A DNA stretch of 64,000 nucleotides from Mixta intestinalis. GTDB taxonomy: Bacteria > Pseudomonadota > Gammaproteobacteria > Enterobacterales > Enterobacteriaceae. Both the position numbers and the translations under genes were made by a program. The notes under the pieces are model-generated. The model ran no database searches and was not told where the DNA came from. It was given only the letters and a program-made list of their open reading frames with translations. Of this stretch, positions 51,236 to 59,453 are shown one piece after another. The stretch covers positions 1,922,001-1,986,000 of the forward strand of contig NZ_CP028271.1 in assembly GCF_009914055.1 (NCBI RefSeq), in the 5' to 3' direction. Positions within the stretch are counted from its first letter, which is position 1, and every line of letters starts with the position of its first letter.

Positions 51236-52261
51236 TCAGGCGTCGCGAATTTTTAACTGTTTCAGAGCAAAATTAAATACTCGCCATGCAAAGTAGTTGT
51301 TTTCCGCCAGCGTAATATCCAGATTACGATAGCGGGAAATCAGGATATCCAGGTCCCTCTGCGATTTATCGCTAAATGTTACGCCAGTACTTTTTGCCAC
51401 GCCGATAACGTTAAGTATATTTTTAACGATGCGCGCACGTAAATATTTGCGGCTCTCTTTATCAGAAGTTCGCTTCATCAGGCCTTCCAGCGCGTCACAG
51501 GCACGCAAATAGCCAATAGCATTTTTTTCTGACCGCGAACTTTGCATGATAGAACCCATACGAACGCGTCGTTGAAAGTAGACGTTATCTGTCACACAGG
51601 TTTTACCCGCCGCAAAAAAGAGGCGCGGGGTAAACTCTTCATCTTCATGAATAATTGGCAGAAAAAAGAGCTGATGCTGTACCTGTACTTTTCGGGCATA
51701 AATATAAAGCCACGCGTTAGGAATAAAGGCATTGGCTTCCGACAAAGCATTAAACGCTTGTTCTCCATCTGGAAAAACCCGTTCCATACGACGGCGATAG
51801 GAAATTAGTCTCACCTGCTGTGACTGTTCCTCTCCCCGACTTTTTGCTACCTGATCCTCAAAGGACTTCGCTGAGAAGGCGAATATTTCCATATCAGGAT
51901 GCTGCTTCAGTGTCTGATAAAATTGCGCGATCAGACCATCCACAGAAATATCATCCGAATCAAAGTAGTAAATATAATCACCAGTAGCAGCACGCGTACC
52001 CGTATTACGCGCCTCACCCAGTCCGCTATTGGTAGTATGGATAATTTTTACCAGCGGATGTGAACCATACAGCGTTTCCACCAGATCGCCAGAACCATCC
52101 GTTGAACCATCATCGACGATAATGACTTCCCATGGCTTTACAGACTGTGTGAGAATTGAATCTACAGCCTCCTGAACATAATCCAATACGTTATAAACAG
52201 GAATAATAACGGAAAGTTTAGGAATCGTTGGCGCTTCTGTCATAGGGTAATCAGCTCGCAA
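51236..52261 (-). CDS. Family 2 glycosyltransferase (AmsK/AmsE-like position)
   Basis: This 341-residue GT-A enzyme has PKLSVIIPVYNVLDYVQEAV, IIVDDGSTDGSGDLVE and the metal motif YYFDSDD. A C-terminal helical extension follows. It is the last gene of the EPS operon and overlaps the pyruvyltransferase by 22 bases. It adds one side-chain or backbone sugar of the repeat unit; the sugar is not readable. Confidence 0.87.
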   Translation of the reverse strand: MRADYPMTEAPTIPKLSVIIPVYNVLDYVQEAVDSILTQSVKPWEVIIVDDGSTDGSGDLVETLYGSHPLVKIIHTTNSGLGEARNTGTRAATGDYIYYFDSDDISVDGLIAQFYQTLKQHPDMEIFAFSAKSFEDQVAKSRGEEQSQQVRLISYRRRMERVFPDGEQAFNALSEANAFIPNAWLYIYARKVQVQHQLFFLPIIHEDEEFTPRLFFAAGKTCVTDNVYFQRRVRMGSIMQSSRSEKNAIGYLRACDALEGLMKRTSDKESRKYLRARIVKNILNVIGVAKSTGVTFSDKSQRDLDILISRYRNLDITLAENNYFAWRVFNFALKQLKIRDA

Positions 52262-53196
52262 TCAGGGACATCTTTTGTCCAGGAGGCATAATAACCTGAA
52301 TTTTTACCGTAAGAGTTATCCAGCAGTTTAGTTTTTATACCAAGCAGGCAACACAGAATATGACCATGCATACGTGAGGTTACTACGGTATCGTGTGACA
52401 TAAAATAACCGTTAATCCGGTTTATCATCGTGTCGGTATACTCGCCCCACTTTTGTGGCGTATTGAACAGACGCGTACTTAAAGTACGGTTAATACGTTC
52501 AAAATTTAGATAAATCTGCGTCTGAGAGCGATCCTGATCGGTACAGATATCTTCCCAGTCTTCATAACCTTCAGGCCCAGGCATACCCGGCAGGCCTTCG
52601 ACATTCGTTTCTTCAATATCTTTACGGATCATCCATAAGGTTTCACGTTTGATATCATTAGCGTTCTGTTTTGGAAAAACGTTCCACAAGGCATGCGCCA
52701 TATCCGGGCAAAGACGCACATCACGACAAAAGTGCTCTTCAAGTATTTGCTTGCTACGCTCATCGCGACAGAAAATAGTCAGATTTTTATGCTGACGCAA
52801 AATCTGGGCGGACTGTAGCATTTTTGTTTTATCTTTAAAATGAACCGTCTGTGGCAGAAAAACCACTTTATGATGTGGAAACATTTCTACAACGGCTTCA
52901 CGCAGGCGCTGATGATGAACATATAAATCGCCAAAGTTACCACCGCCATGTAACAGAATAATGGTATCCTTTGGTAGATTACGGTTTTCCGATAGCCATT
53001 TTATGCTGGTTTTATCAGTACGCCGTGCTAATACCTGATATTGACGTTCTTTAAAGAACTGTTCAGTGCCCTTATAGATTAACAGGTCGCCAACGTTAAG
53101 ATGAAGAGGGATATCCAGGTAAACCACTTTGCTACCGGGGGGAACCACTTCATCAATAACTGACAGGTAATTTTTAAGTTTATCCATATGGTGCAT
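52240..53196 (-). CDS. Polysaccharide pyruvyltransferase (AmsJ/CsaB family)
   Basis: This 318-residue protein adds a pyruvate ketal, usually from phosphoenolpyruvate, to a terminal sugar. Family marks are YLDIPLHLNVGDLLIYKG, LHGGGNFGDLY, FLPQTVHF and TSRMHGHILCCLLG. Amylovoran and many Erwiniaceae EPS carry pyruvate on the side-chain galactose. The first ATG has GGGA at good spacing; the alternative at 53187 is nine bases in. It begins two bases after the wzx stop. Confidence 0.87.
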   Translation of the reverse strand: MHHMDKLKNYLSVIDEVVPPGSKVVYLDIPLHLNVGDLLIYKGTEQFFKERQYQVLARRTDKTSIKWLSENRNLPKDTIILLHGGGNFGDLYVHHQRLREAVVEMFPHHKVVFLPQTVHFKDKTKMLQSAQILRQHKNLTIFCRDERSKQILEEHFCRDVRLCPDMAHALWNVFPKQNANDIKRETLWMIRKDIEETNVEGLPGMPGPEGYEDWEDICTDQDRSQTQIYLNFERINRTLSTRLFNTPQKWGEYTDTMINRINGYFMSHDTVVTSRMHGHILCCLLGIKTKLLDNSYGKNSGYYASWTKDVPDCELITL

Positions 53197-53198
53197 GA

Positions 53199-54680
53199 TT
53201 AATTTCCCGCTCTTAAAATTCGACGAAGTTTTGGATTTTTAAAGAGGTGATTTTTGATTTCCACAATCAGCGGATCGCGGCTGATTAAAACCGAAACCAG
53301 GAAAATCATCCCTCCTGAAATAATTTGAACGGCTAAGATTACAGGAAGCGAAACCGAAGTCGAGAGGAACAGTCCTATAATCCAGGGCACCGCCAATGTC
53401 GGCAACGCCATACGAAATGGCATCCAGATACTATACAAATACTGCTTATAACTTGTTCCCAGAACCGGGCGGATCAGAATAAAATAGCTCAGCCAGGTAT
53501 TAAGCACCTGCACTGCTAAAAATCCTAATGAGGCACCAAAACCTCCGCCTATTTTTGCTCCAATCCAGATAGCAGGAACAAACAGGAAAAATTTCACCAC
53601 GTTAAATTTAAAGCTGATATCAACACGCGCCTTGGCCATCAACAGCGAACCAATCGGATTACCAATCGAACGTAGCAGACCCACTACGCAGAGAACCTGC
53701 AAAATCGGCGTAATAAAGTGCCATTTTTCACCAAACATAAACAGCACAAAATTTTCAGCTACGACTAACAGACCTAACAACGCAGGAAAATTAAGCAGGC
53801 CAACCAGTGACAGTAATTTATAAAAATTATCCCGTAGCTTCTGTTGATCATCCTGAATTTTAGAAAAGGCTGGAAACAGCACACGGGTAATAATAGGGTT
53901 TAATTTAGTTGGCGGCATTACCGCAACGTTATAGGAGAGGTTATAACCACCAGTAATAGCCGCACCTAAAGTACGAGACAGCACTGCCGTTGCCACATTA
54001 GCATTTAGCTGATTGATCAAACTATCCGCAGTCAGGTAAGCACCAAATTTCAGGTTGGAGGTAATAGTGCGAAATGAGAAATGAAAGCGTGGCCGGTAAG
54101 TTTTGCGTCCGTACCAGGAGAACATCAGCGTCCGTACGGTCACCATCGCCAGATATCCCCAGATAGCGGTTATCGCCTGCGGCTTAATCCATGCGGCACC
54201 CATAGTAACAATAAAACCGAGGGTAACCGCCAGCGTTTCGGTTAAACCGATTTTTGGGAATTCAAGTTCTTTCTGCAGTAGCGCACGGAATTGTTGTCCA
54301 TGAGGAATAATCAGAAAAGCGACAGATAATACCTGAATAAGTAACTTAAGATCGGGTTGCTTTAACCACGTACTAATTATGCCACTACAGCTAAAAACAA
54401 CACCAAACACGATTAAACCAATAAGAATATTTATCCAGTAGAGCGTTGAAAGCTCAGTCTCAGAAATCTCCTTACGCTGGATAATCGAATTTGACAGACC
54501 GAAATCGGAAAGCGTATCTGCCAGTAAAATAATGACCATAGCAATAGTCAGTAAACCGAACTGGTGTGTATCAATTAATCTTGCCAGCAACGTCATTTGC
54601 AGGAAGCCTATGCCGATTGTCGACAGGGTCGACATCGCAGACCACTTGGCTCCCTTTACTGTTTTTTCTTTTAAGCTCAT
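53199..54680 (-). CDS. wzx: EPS repeat-unit flippase (Wzx, AmsL-like)
   Basis: This 493-residue protein begins at the ATG at 54680 (MSLKEKTVKGAKWSAMSTL), typical of the WzxC/AmsL branch of the MOP superfamily, with twelve to fourteen membrane helices. It flips the undecaprenyl-linked EPS unit to the periplasm. It is distinct from the O-antigen flippase at 42947-44152. A hairpin lies just upstream, after the WcaJ-like gene. Confidence 0.9.
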   Translation of the reverse strand: MSLKEKTVKGAKWSAMSTLSTIGIGFLQMTLLARLIDTHQFGLLTIAMVIILLADTLSDFGLSNSIIQRKEISETELSTLYWINILIGLIVFGVVFSCSGIISTWLKQPDLKLLIQVLSVAFLIIPHGQQFRALLQKELEFPKIGLTETLAVTLGFIVTMGAAWIKPQAITAIWGYLAMVTVRTLMFSWYGRKTYRPRFHFSFRTITSNLKFGAYLTADSLINQLNANVATAVLSRTLGAAITGGYNLSYNVAVMPPTKLNPIITRVLFPAFSKIQDDQQKLRDNFYKLLSLVGLLNFPALLGLLVVAENFVLFMFGEKWHFITPILQVLCVVGLLRSIGNPIGSLLMAKARVDISFKFNVVKFFLFVPAIWIGAKIGGGFGASLGFLAVQVLNTWLSYFILIRPVLGTSYKQYLYSIWMPFRMALPTLAVPWIIGLFLSTSVSLPVILAVQIISGGMIFLVSVLISRDPLIVEIKNHLFKNPKLRRILRAGN

Positions 54681-54728
54681 AATCCACATCTAAGCAGGCG
54701 TGAAGTCCGCTTTCACTATGATAAAATA

Positions 54729-54757
54729 CAAACCGTACCCCTGCGGGATACGGTTTT
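54729..54757 (-). terminator. Hairpin between wcaJ-like gene and wzx
   Basis: AACCGTA and TACGGTT with additional C/G pairing form a stem with T-runs on the plus side and TTTGTATTTTA on the minus side. It has a terminator-like form within the EPS operon and could reduce distal expression unless RfaH is present. Confidence 0.5.
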
Positions 54758-54786
54758 TATCAGCTGCTCTCTTATGTCCGCTGCGC

Positions 54787-56232
54787 TTAATACGCAGTTT
54801 TGCTGATAAAGCCTTTAAAGAGAGTCAGAAAAATAATGCGCATATCGAGCCACAGGCTCCAGTCACGGATATATTGCAGATCAAACTCAACGCGCTTTTC
54901 CATTTTTTCCAGCGTATCGGTTTCACCGCGCCAGCCATTAATCTGTGCCCAACCGGTAATACCCGGTTTAACCTTATGACGTAACATATAGCCTTGAATA
55001 ATGGAGCGGTACTGCTCATTGTGCGCTACCGCGTGCGGACGTGGTCCCACGATAGACATGTCACCCTTCAACACATTGATAAACTGTGGCAGTTCATCAA
55101 GCGAGGTTGAACGCAGTATACGGCCAATTGGCGTAATGCGCGCATCACCTTTGGTGGCTTGCTTCACCGTATCACCATTCTCCATTACCGACATAGAGCG
55201 GAATTTCCATACCTTAATTGGCTTACCATCCATGCCATAACGCACCTGACGGAAAATTACCGGGCCCGGTGAGGTAAATTTTACCAACGCGGCAATAGTC
55301 AGCAGGGCTGGAGAAATAAATAACAAAATACAAGAGGAGACAACGATATCTTCCAGACGTTTCAACACCATATTGATACCGTGCATCGGCGTTTCAAACA
55401 GCGGTACTACCGGAACACCGTTAATTTCTTCCGTACGAGACTGTAAAATATTAAAGGTAAAAATATCAGGAATCAGCATAACGGAACAGGTGGTATCAGA
55501 AAGTCTGCTTACCAGATCGCGAATGGCTGCTTCCTCAGACATCGCCATAGCGATATAAATTTTATCCAGTTTCCCTTCGCGAGCATCGACCAACAGTTGT
55601 TCCAGGTTACCGCAGTAGTTGATATTTCCTGCACCACTACGAGATTCATTAGCAACGTCAGAATAAAGCCCAACAACGTTTAACCCCATCCAGGGAGCGT
55701 TAATGAAACTATTAGCAAGTGAAACGCCAATGGGCATATTGCCCACAATGGCAACGTTACGCGTGTTGTACCCTAACTTACGTATAATGCGTGCAAAATA
55801 ACGAATAGCCGAGCGCGAGATAATAAAACCAACGCTGACAATCGCAAACCATAGCAGATATGCTTTAAAGTTAAGATCCAGTTCACTGATAAGAGCCATC
55901 ACACCGGCAGTAATCAGAATACTTAACGCCCAGTTTTGCAAAATGATCTGTAACTCGGTGGCAAAACTGACACCGCGCCACGACCGATAAAAATCGGTAA
56001 TCCCGCCAATCATCTGAAACAGCGCCAGGGCGGTTAGCGAAAGTAACCACCAGGACGATGAAAAGGGCTGAGATTCGATACGGGCCAAAATATAAAGCCC
56101 CATAAACATAACAAAAATGTCTGAAAATCGCTGTATGATGGAAATAATCGACGCATTGGTACGCGAGCGAAATCCACTGGCCATTGTCATTTTATTATCT
56201 TCCCTGCCTAATTCATGCATGATTGAAGACAT
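54787..56232 (-). CDS. WcaJ-like undecaprenyl-phosphate hexose-1-phosphate transferase
   Basis: This 481-residue protein has five membrane segments, a Rossmann-like middle domain (VAIVGNMPIGVSLANSF) and the C-terminal catalytic domain with DDLxEL-type SLDELPQFINVLKGDMSIVGPRPHA and GITGWAQINGWRGETDTLEKMEKRVEFDLQYI. Over its length it follows E. coli WcaJ, which loads glucose-1-P, more than the WbaP/AmsG type that loads galactose-1-P. It should start EPS-unit assembly. Both the first ATG (GAGG upstream) and one at 56190 have usable ribosome sites. In amylovoran-type loci the initiating gene heads the operon; here it is in the middle. Confidence 0.85.
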   Translation of the reverse strand: MSSIMHELGREDNKMTMASGFRSRTNASIISIIQRFSDIFVMFMGLYILARIESQPFSSSWWLLSLTALALFQMIGGITDFYRSWRGVSFATELQIILQNWALSILITAGVMALISELDLNFKAYLLWFAIVSVGFIISRSAIRYFARIIRKLGYNTRNVAIVGNMPIGVSLANSFINAPWMGLNVVGLYSDVANESRSGAGNINYCGNLEQLLVDAREGKLDKIYIAMAMSEEAAIRDLVSRLSDTTCSVMLIPDIFTFNILQSRTEEINGVPVVPLFETPMHGINMVLKRLEDIVVSSCILLFISPALLTIAALVKFTSPGPVIFRQVRYGMDGKPIKVWKFRSMSVMENGDTVKQATKGDARITPIGRILRSTSLDELPQFINVLKGDMSIVGPRPHAVAHNEQYRSIIQGYMLRHKVKPGITGWAQINGWRGETDTLEKMEKRVEFDLQYIRDWSLWLDMRIIFLTLFKGFISKTAY

Positions 56233-56263
56233 GTCTTAGACCTCGCTATAGTCAATTTGATAT

Positions 56264-57346
56264 TCAACGTTTCATTATGTCGGCATATAAACTATGCGTT
56301 TTGGTTATCATAGCCTGAGAAGTAAAATTCTCTGTATATAATTGATTTCCTTTTTTCCCCATTTTGCTTAAATCAGATTTTTCTAAGCGGTTAAAAACTG
56401 AGAGCAAGGAGTCGGCATCGCCATTTTTAAACAGATAACCCGTTTCATTATTAATGACCACTTCTGGTAAAGAAGTCGCATCGCTGGCGATAATGGGTAA
56501 CGAATAACTCATCGCCTCCAACGGCACCATAGCGAAGCCCTCCCAGCGGCTGGGTATTACCAGTACGTCAGCGGCGATAAAATAGGGTTCCATCTGACTA
56601 GCTTTTAACCAACCGGTATATTCCGCCTGCGGCAATTTCTCAATATGTTCTGCGCTATGTACGCTGTCACCAATTAACGTTAAATGAATATTAGGGTTCT
56701 GGTTACGCTTCATTGCATCCAGCAAGATGTCGTAACCTTTTTGATAATCAAAACGCCCAACAAACAACATATTAATACGTGTATCGTCAGTTTTATCTGG
56801 TCTGATAATATGGCGCTGTGGTACACCGTTATGAATAACGAATAATTTATCCCCTTTAATGCCATGCGCCCTGGCCTGGTCAGCTTCATACTGACTAACA
56901 CAGATAATCGCATCGGTCATTGGCAGCAGCGCTTTTTCTATCAGTGCGTAAATTTTTTTCTTTCCGCCGCTGGTTTGCATTAAAAAACTAAATGCATGGG
57001 GGCAATAAACGACTTTCGGTCTTACTATTGGCCATAGCAGAATCAAACAGGCTCGGCCTATAACGCCAGCAAAAGAGCTATGAAGATGCACAACATCGGG
57101 TTTAAAAAGAATTACCGCACGGCAAAAGGCTGTGGCAAAAGAAATTAAAGCACCAACCGACCGACCTTTTCGCTCCCATTTTACGACATTCTCTTCATGG
57201 GCCGTATCCAGTTCACCGGCCTGATCCGCAGGGATCAGGCACTGAATACGGTATGTTTCTCTGTCATCCTGTTGTGCCGCAACGAGTTGCTTTAAAACCG
57301 TGGCTACGCCACCTTTTATGGTCTCAGCAGCATGAAGGATTTTCAT
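56264..57346 (-). CDS. Family 4 glycosyltransferase (AmsD-like)
   Basis: This 360-residue GT-B enzyme has the N-terminal AAETIKGGVATVLKQLV and HLHSSFAGVIGR, then NMLFVGRFDYQKGYDILLDA and the EX7E-type region SRWEGFAMVPLEAMSYSLPIIASD. It probably adds a galactose-type sugar, as AmsD does, but the donor cannot be read. Its start adjoins the polymerase stop directly. Confidence 0.87.
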   Translation of the reverse strand: MKILHAAETIKGGVATVLKQLVAAQQDDRETYRIQCLIPADQAGELDTAHEENVVKWERKGRSVGALISFATAFCRAVILFKPDVVHLHSSFAGVIGRACLILLWPIVRPKVVYCPHAFSFLMQTSGGKKKIYALIEKALLPMTDAIICVSQYEADQARAHGIKGDKLFVIHNGVPQRHIIRPDKTDDTRINMLFVGRFDYQKGYDILLDAMKRNQNPNIHLTLIGDSVHSAEHIEKLPQAEYTGWLKASQMEPYFIAADVLVIPSRWEGFAMVPLEAMSYSLPIIASDATSLPEVVINNETGYLFKNGDADSLLSVFNRLEKSDLSKMGKKGNQLYTENFTSQAMITKTHSLYADIMKR

Positions 57347-58441
57347 TTACTCTTCCTTTTTGAATTTCCCAAAACTTAAATAAACGTAAAACATTAACGG
57401 ATAAAATGGCGACAAATGGCGCAGATAACTACCATAATCCGGCTCAAACAAACTTTGAATAACGGTATATGAAATAATTATTAAAGAAAAGCTCACTATT
57501 AGTGGGTAAGTCCGATCTTTTAGAGCCGCGTTAAGAGTTTGCCATATTCTTTTGAACATCAGAACAATGAAGAAGGAAATCACTACATAATAAGGCGACA
57601 ACATTAAAATAAGCGGAAACGGGATAAAAAAAGTTATCCACGTTAAACTTACGTTAAGCCAGCCAAACACAGGGTTGCCTGTTGGAAACCAGGGGCGAAT
57701 CAGCGTATTGCTGCCGTCACCCGTACTGTCCAGCCTGTGCTCATTAACCTCATTACGAAAATTATCGACATCAATACCTAAACCATACTGAAAGCCGAAT
57801 GCCAGCACCAACAGCGAAAATAAGCACATAACAAAGAGCCATTTCCAGTCAGAAACATAGCGTGAAGCTAATAACAATACATAGAATTCAATAAGAAATA
57901 AAAACCAATACGTCCTAAAATAATAGGCGTAAAAGATGGCAAAGCAGGTCCATATCAGCAGTCCGGCTGTACGATTAAAAAAAGTAATCAATAAAGGCAT
58001 CATTATTAAAAAAACAATGAAGTCTTTACTCTGCCATGTCAGGTTGATCATGGATGAAAAACAAAAGAATAAAAATACGCCAAGATCAAGGATATTCATC
58101 GATCCGCCACGCACTTTGATAAAAATGAACACAAAGGTGCTGATAATTATCATGGCTGAGATGAGCGCAAAAACAATAGAGCTTTGTTCAAAACCTAACA
58201 GCTTATAAAAATAGGCGGTACTACCGTAGGAGTTTCCCGGTCCAAAACTGTAGGTAAGTTTCATAAAGCTAAAAATCGTGATCTGATCGGAGAAAAAATA
58301 GGGTTTCATTACCGATTCTTTCACCAGCGCCACAGCTATCATTACCAACATCATAAACAGGAACAGCATAAAGGTCATATGCGGATCAAAATAGAGATAG
58401 CGATTTTTTCTTATACCTATCTTTAGGGATACAAATTTCAT
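57347..58441 (-). CDS. wzy: EPS polymerase (Wzy, AmsC-like)
   Basis: This 364-residue membrane protein has about ten helices and a hydrophilic periplasmic loop (around DVDNFRNEVNEHRLDSTGDGSNTLIRPW). It takes the place and shape of AmsC, the predicted amylovoran polymerase. It joins repeat units delivered by Wzx, under length control by Wzc. It starts 33 bases after the family 2 transferase. Confidence 0.78.
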   Translation of the reverse strand: MKFVSLKIGIRKNRYLYFDPHMTFMLFLFMMLVMIAVALVKESVMKPYFFSDQITIFSFMKLTYSFGPGNSYGSTAYFYKLLGFEQSSIVFALISAMIIISTFVFIFIKVRGGSMNILDLGVFLFFCFSSMINLTWQSKDFIVFLIMMPLLITFFNRTAGLLIWTCFAIFYAYYFRTYWFLFLIEFYVLLLASRYVSDWKWLFVMCLFSLLVLAFGFQYGLGIDVDNFRNEVNEHRLDSTGDGSNTLIRPWFPTGNPVFGWLNVSLTWITFFIPFPLILMLSPYYVVISFFIVLMFKRIWQTLNAALKDRTYPLIVSFSLIIISYTVIQSLFEPDYGSYLRHLSPFYPLMFYVYLSFGKFKKEE

Positions 58442-58474
58442 TATATTTTCGCCGTTCTGATTGCTGTTTTAAAA

Positions 58475-59380
58475 TCACTTCCCCGGAACGAAACGTTTTG
58501 CGGTAATAGTGGCTAACTTTTTTACCCGTTCATTCATCATCGCTATAAAGTGGCTGAGTTTAATTTTCCCCGAAAAGAGTAATTTTAAATATATTGCAAC
58601 ACCCTTGCCTTTCTCATTGGACAGCAAATAGCTATCAGCAATTATTTTGGCGTAGAAACCAAACCAGATATAGCTGGGTACACGTTTTTTAATACTTTCC
58701 AGCCAGATTAGTGACTTATCACGTTTCCCATCAGAAGAAATCCGCGCTGTCGAATCAGAATCGTCATAAATAGTTAATGGTAAATCAAGATAATAAAAAC
58801 TGGCGTGCTGTTCCTGTAGCCGCAGCGCAAAATCCCAATCCTGATGCTTTCTCAGCGCAGGATCAAACTTCGCCTGCTTTGCTATAGCGGCATCCAGCAT
58901 TAACGTACTGGTCTGAAAATCATTGCCCAGCAAAAGATATTCCATAACAGAAGCATATTTATCCACTGGTTTATTTCGGCGCAGGTGAAGTCCTTCTGGG
59001 CGCTTATTATATTTAGCTGTCATGCAGACGCGATTTTTTCCCGGTTGCTGACGCAGGAAATTTAGCTGCTTCTCCAGTTTTTCCGGCACCCACTCATCAT
59101 CTGAATCCAGCAGCGCAATAAATTCACCGCGGCTGCGTTCAATGCCCTCATTACGTGGGCGCGTACCGCCGCTGTTTTTTTCCAGCTGAATAAAGCATAC
59201 CCGCTCATCCTGTACGCCTGCCATTACTACAGCAGTATCATCGGTAGAAGCGTCATCCACCACAAAGACTTCAATATGACGGTAAGTCTGATTCAGAACG
59301 CTGTTCAGTGTTTTTAAAATGATATCGGCACGATTAAAGGTAGGAATAACAACGCTGATTAAAGGCGTAGACTCAGTCAT
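58475..59380 (-). CDS. Family 2 glycosyltransferase (AmsB-like)
   Basis: This 301-residue GT-A enzyme has LISVVIPTFNRADIILKTLNSVLNQTY, VVDDASTDDT, ALLDSDDEWVPEKL (DSDD metal motif) and the HQDWDFALRLQE motif. It is the first glycosyltransferase after wza-wzb-wzc and matches AmsB in place and size. A terminator-like hairpin separates it from wzc. Confidence 0.87.
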   Translation of the reverse strand: MTESTPLISVVIPTFNRADIILKTLNSVLNQTYRHIEVFVVDDASTDDTAVVMAGVQDERVCFIQLEKNSGGTRPRNEGIERSRGEFIALLDSDDEWVPEKLEKQLNFLRQQPGKNRVCMTAKYNKRPEGLHLRRNKPVDKYASVMEYLLLGNDFQTSTLMLDAAIAKQAKFDPALRKHQDWDFALRLQEQHASFYYLDLPLTIYDDSDSTARISSDGKRDKSLIWLESIKKRVPSYIWFGFYAKIIADSYLLSNEKGKGVAIYLKLLFSGKIKLSHFIAMMNERVKKLATITAKRFVPGK

Positions 59381-59410
59381 AACATCAGTCTCAATAAATT
59401 CGTTTTAAAA

Positions 59411-59442
59411 ACCTCAAAAAGGCCAGCCGTAAGCGGCTGGCG
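59411..59442 (-). terminator. Terminator-like hairpin between wzc and the first glycosyltransferase
   Basis: GCCAGCCG and CGGCTGGC form a perfect 8-bp stem with loop TAAG; on the minus strand CCTTTTTGAGG follows. It could limit glycosyltransferase expression and be overcome through RfaH. Confidence 0.75.
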
Positions 59443-59453
59443 CTATCATCATT

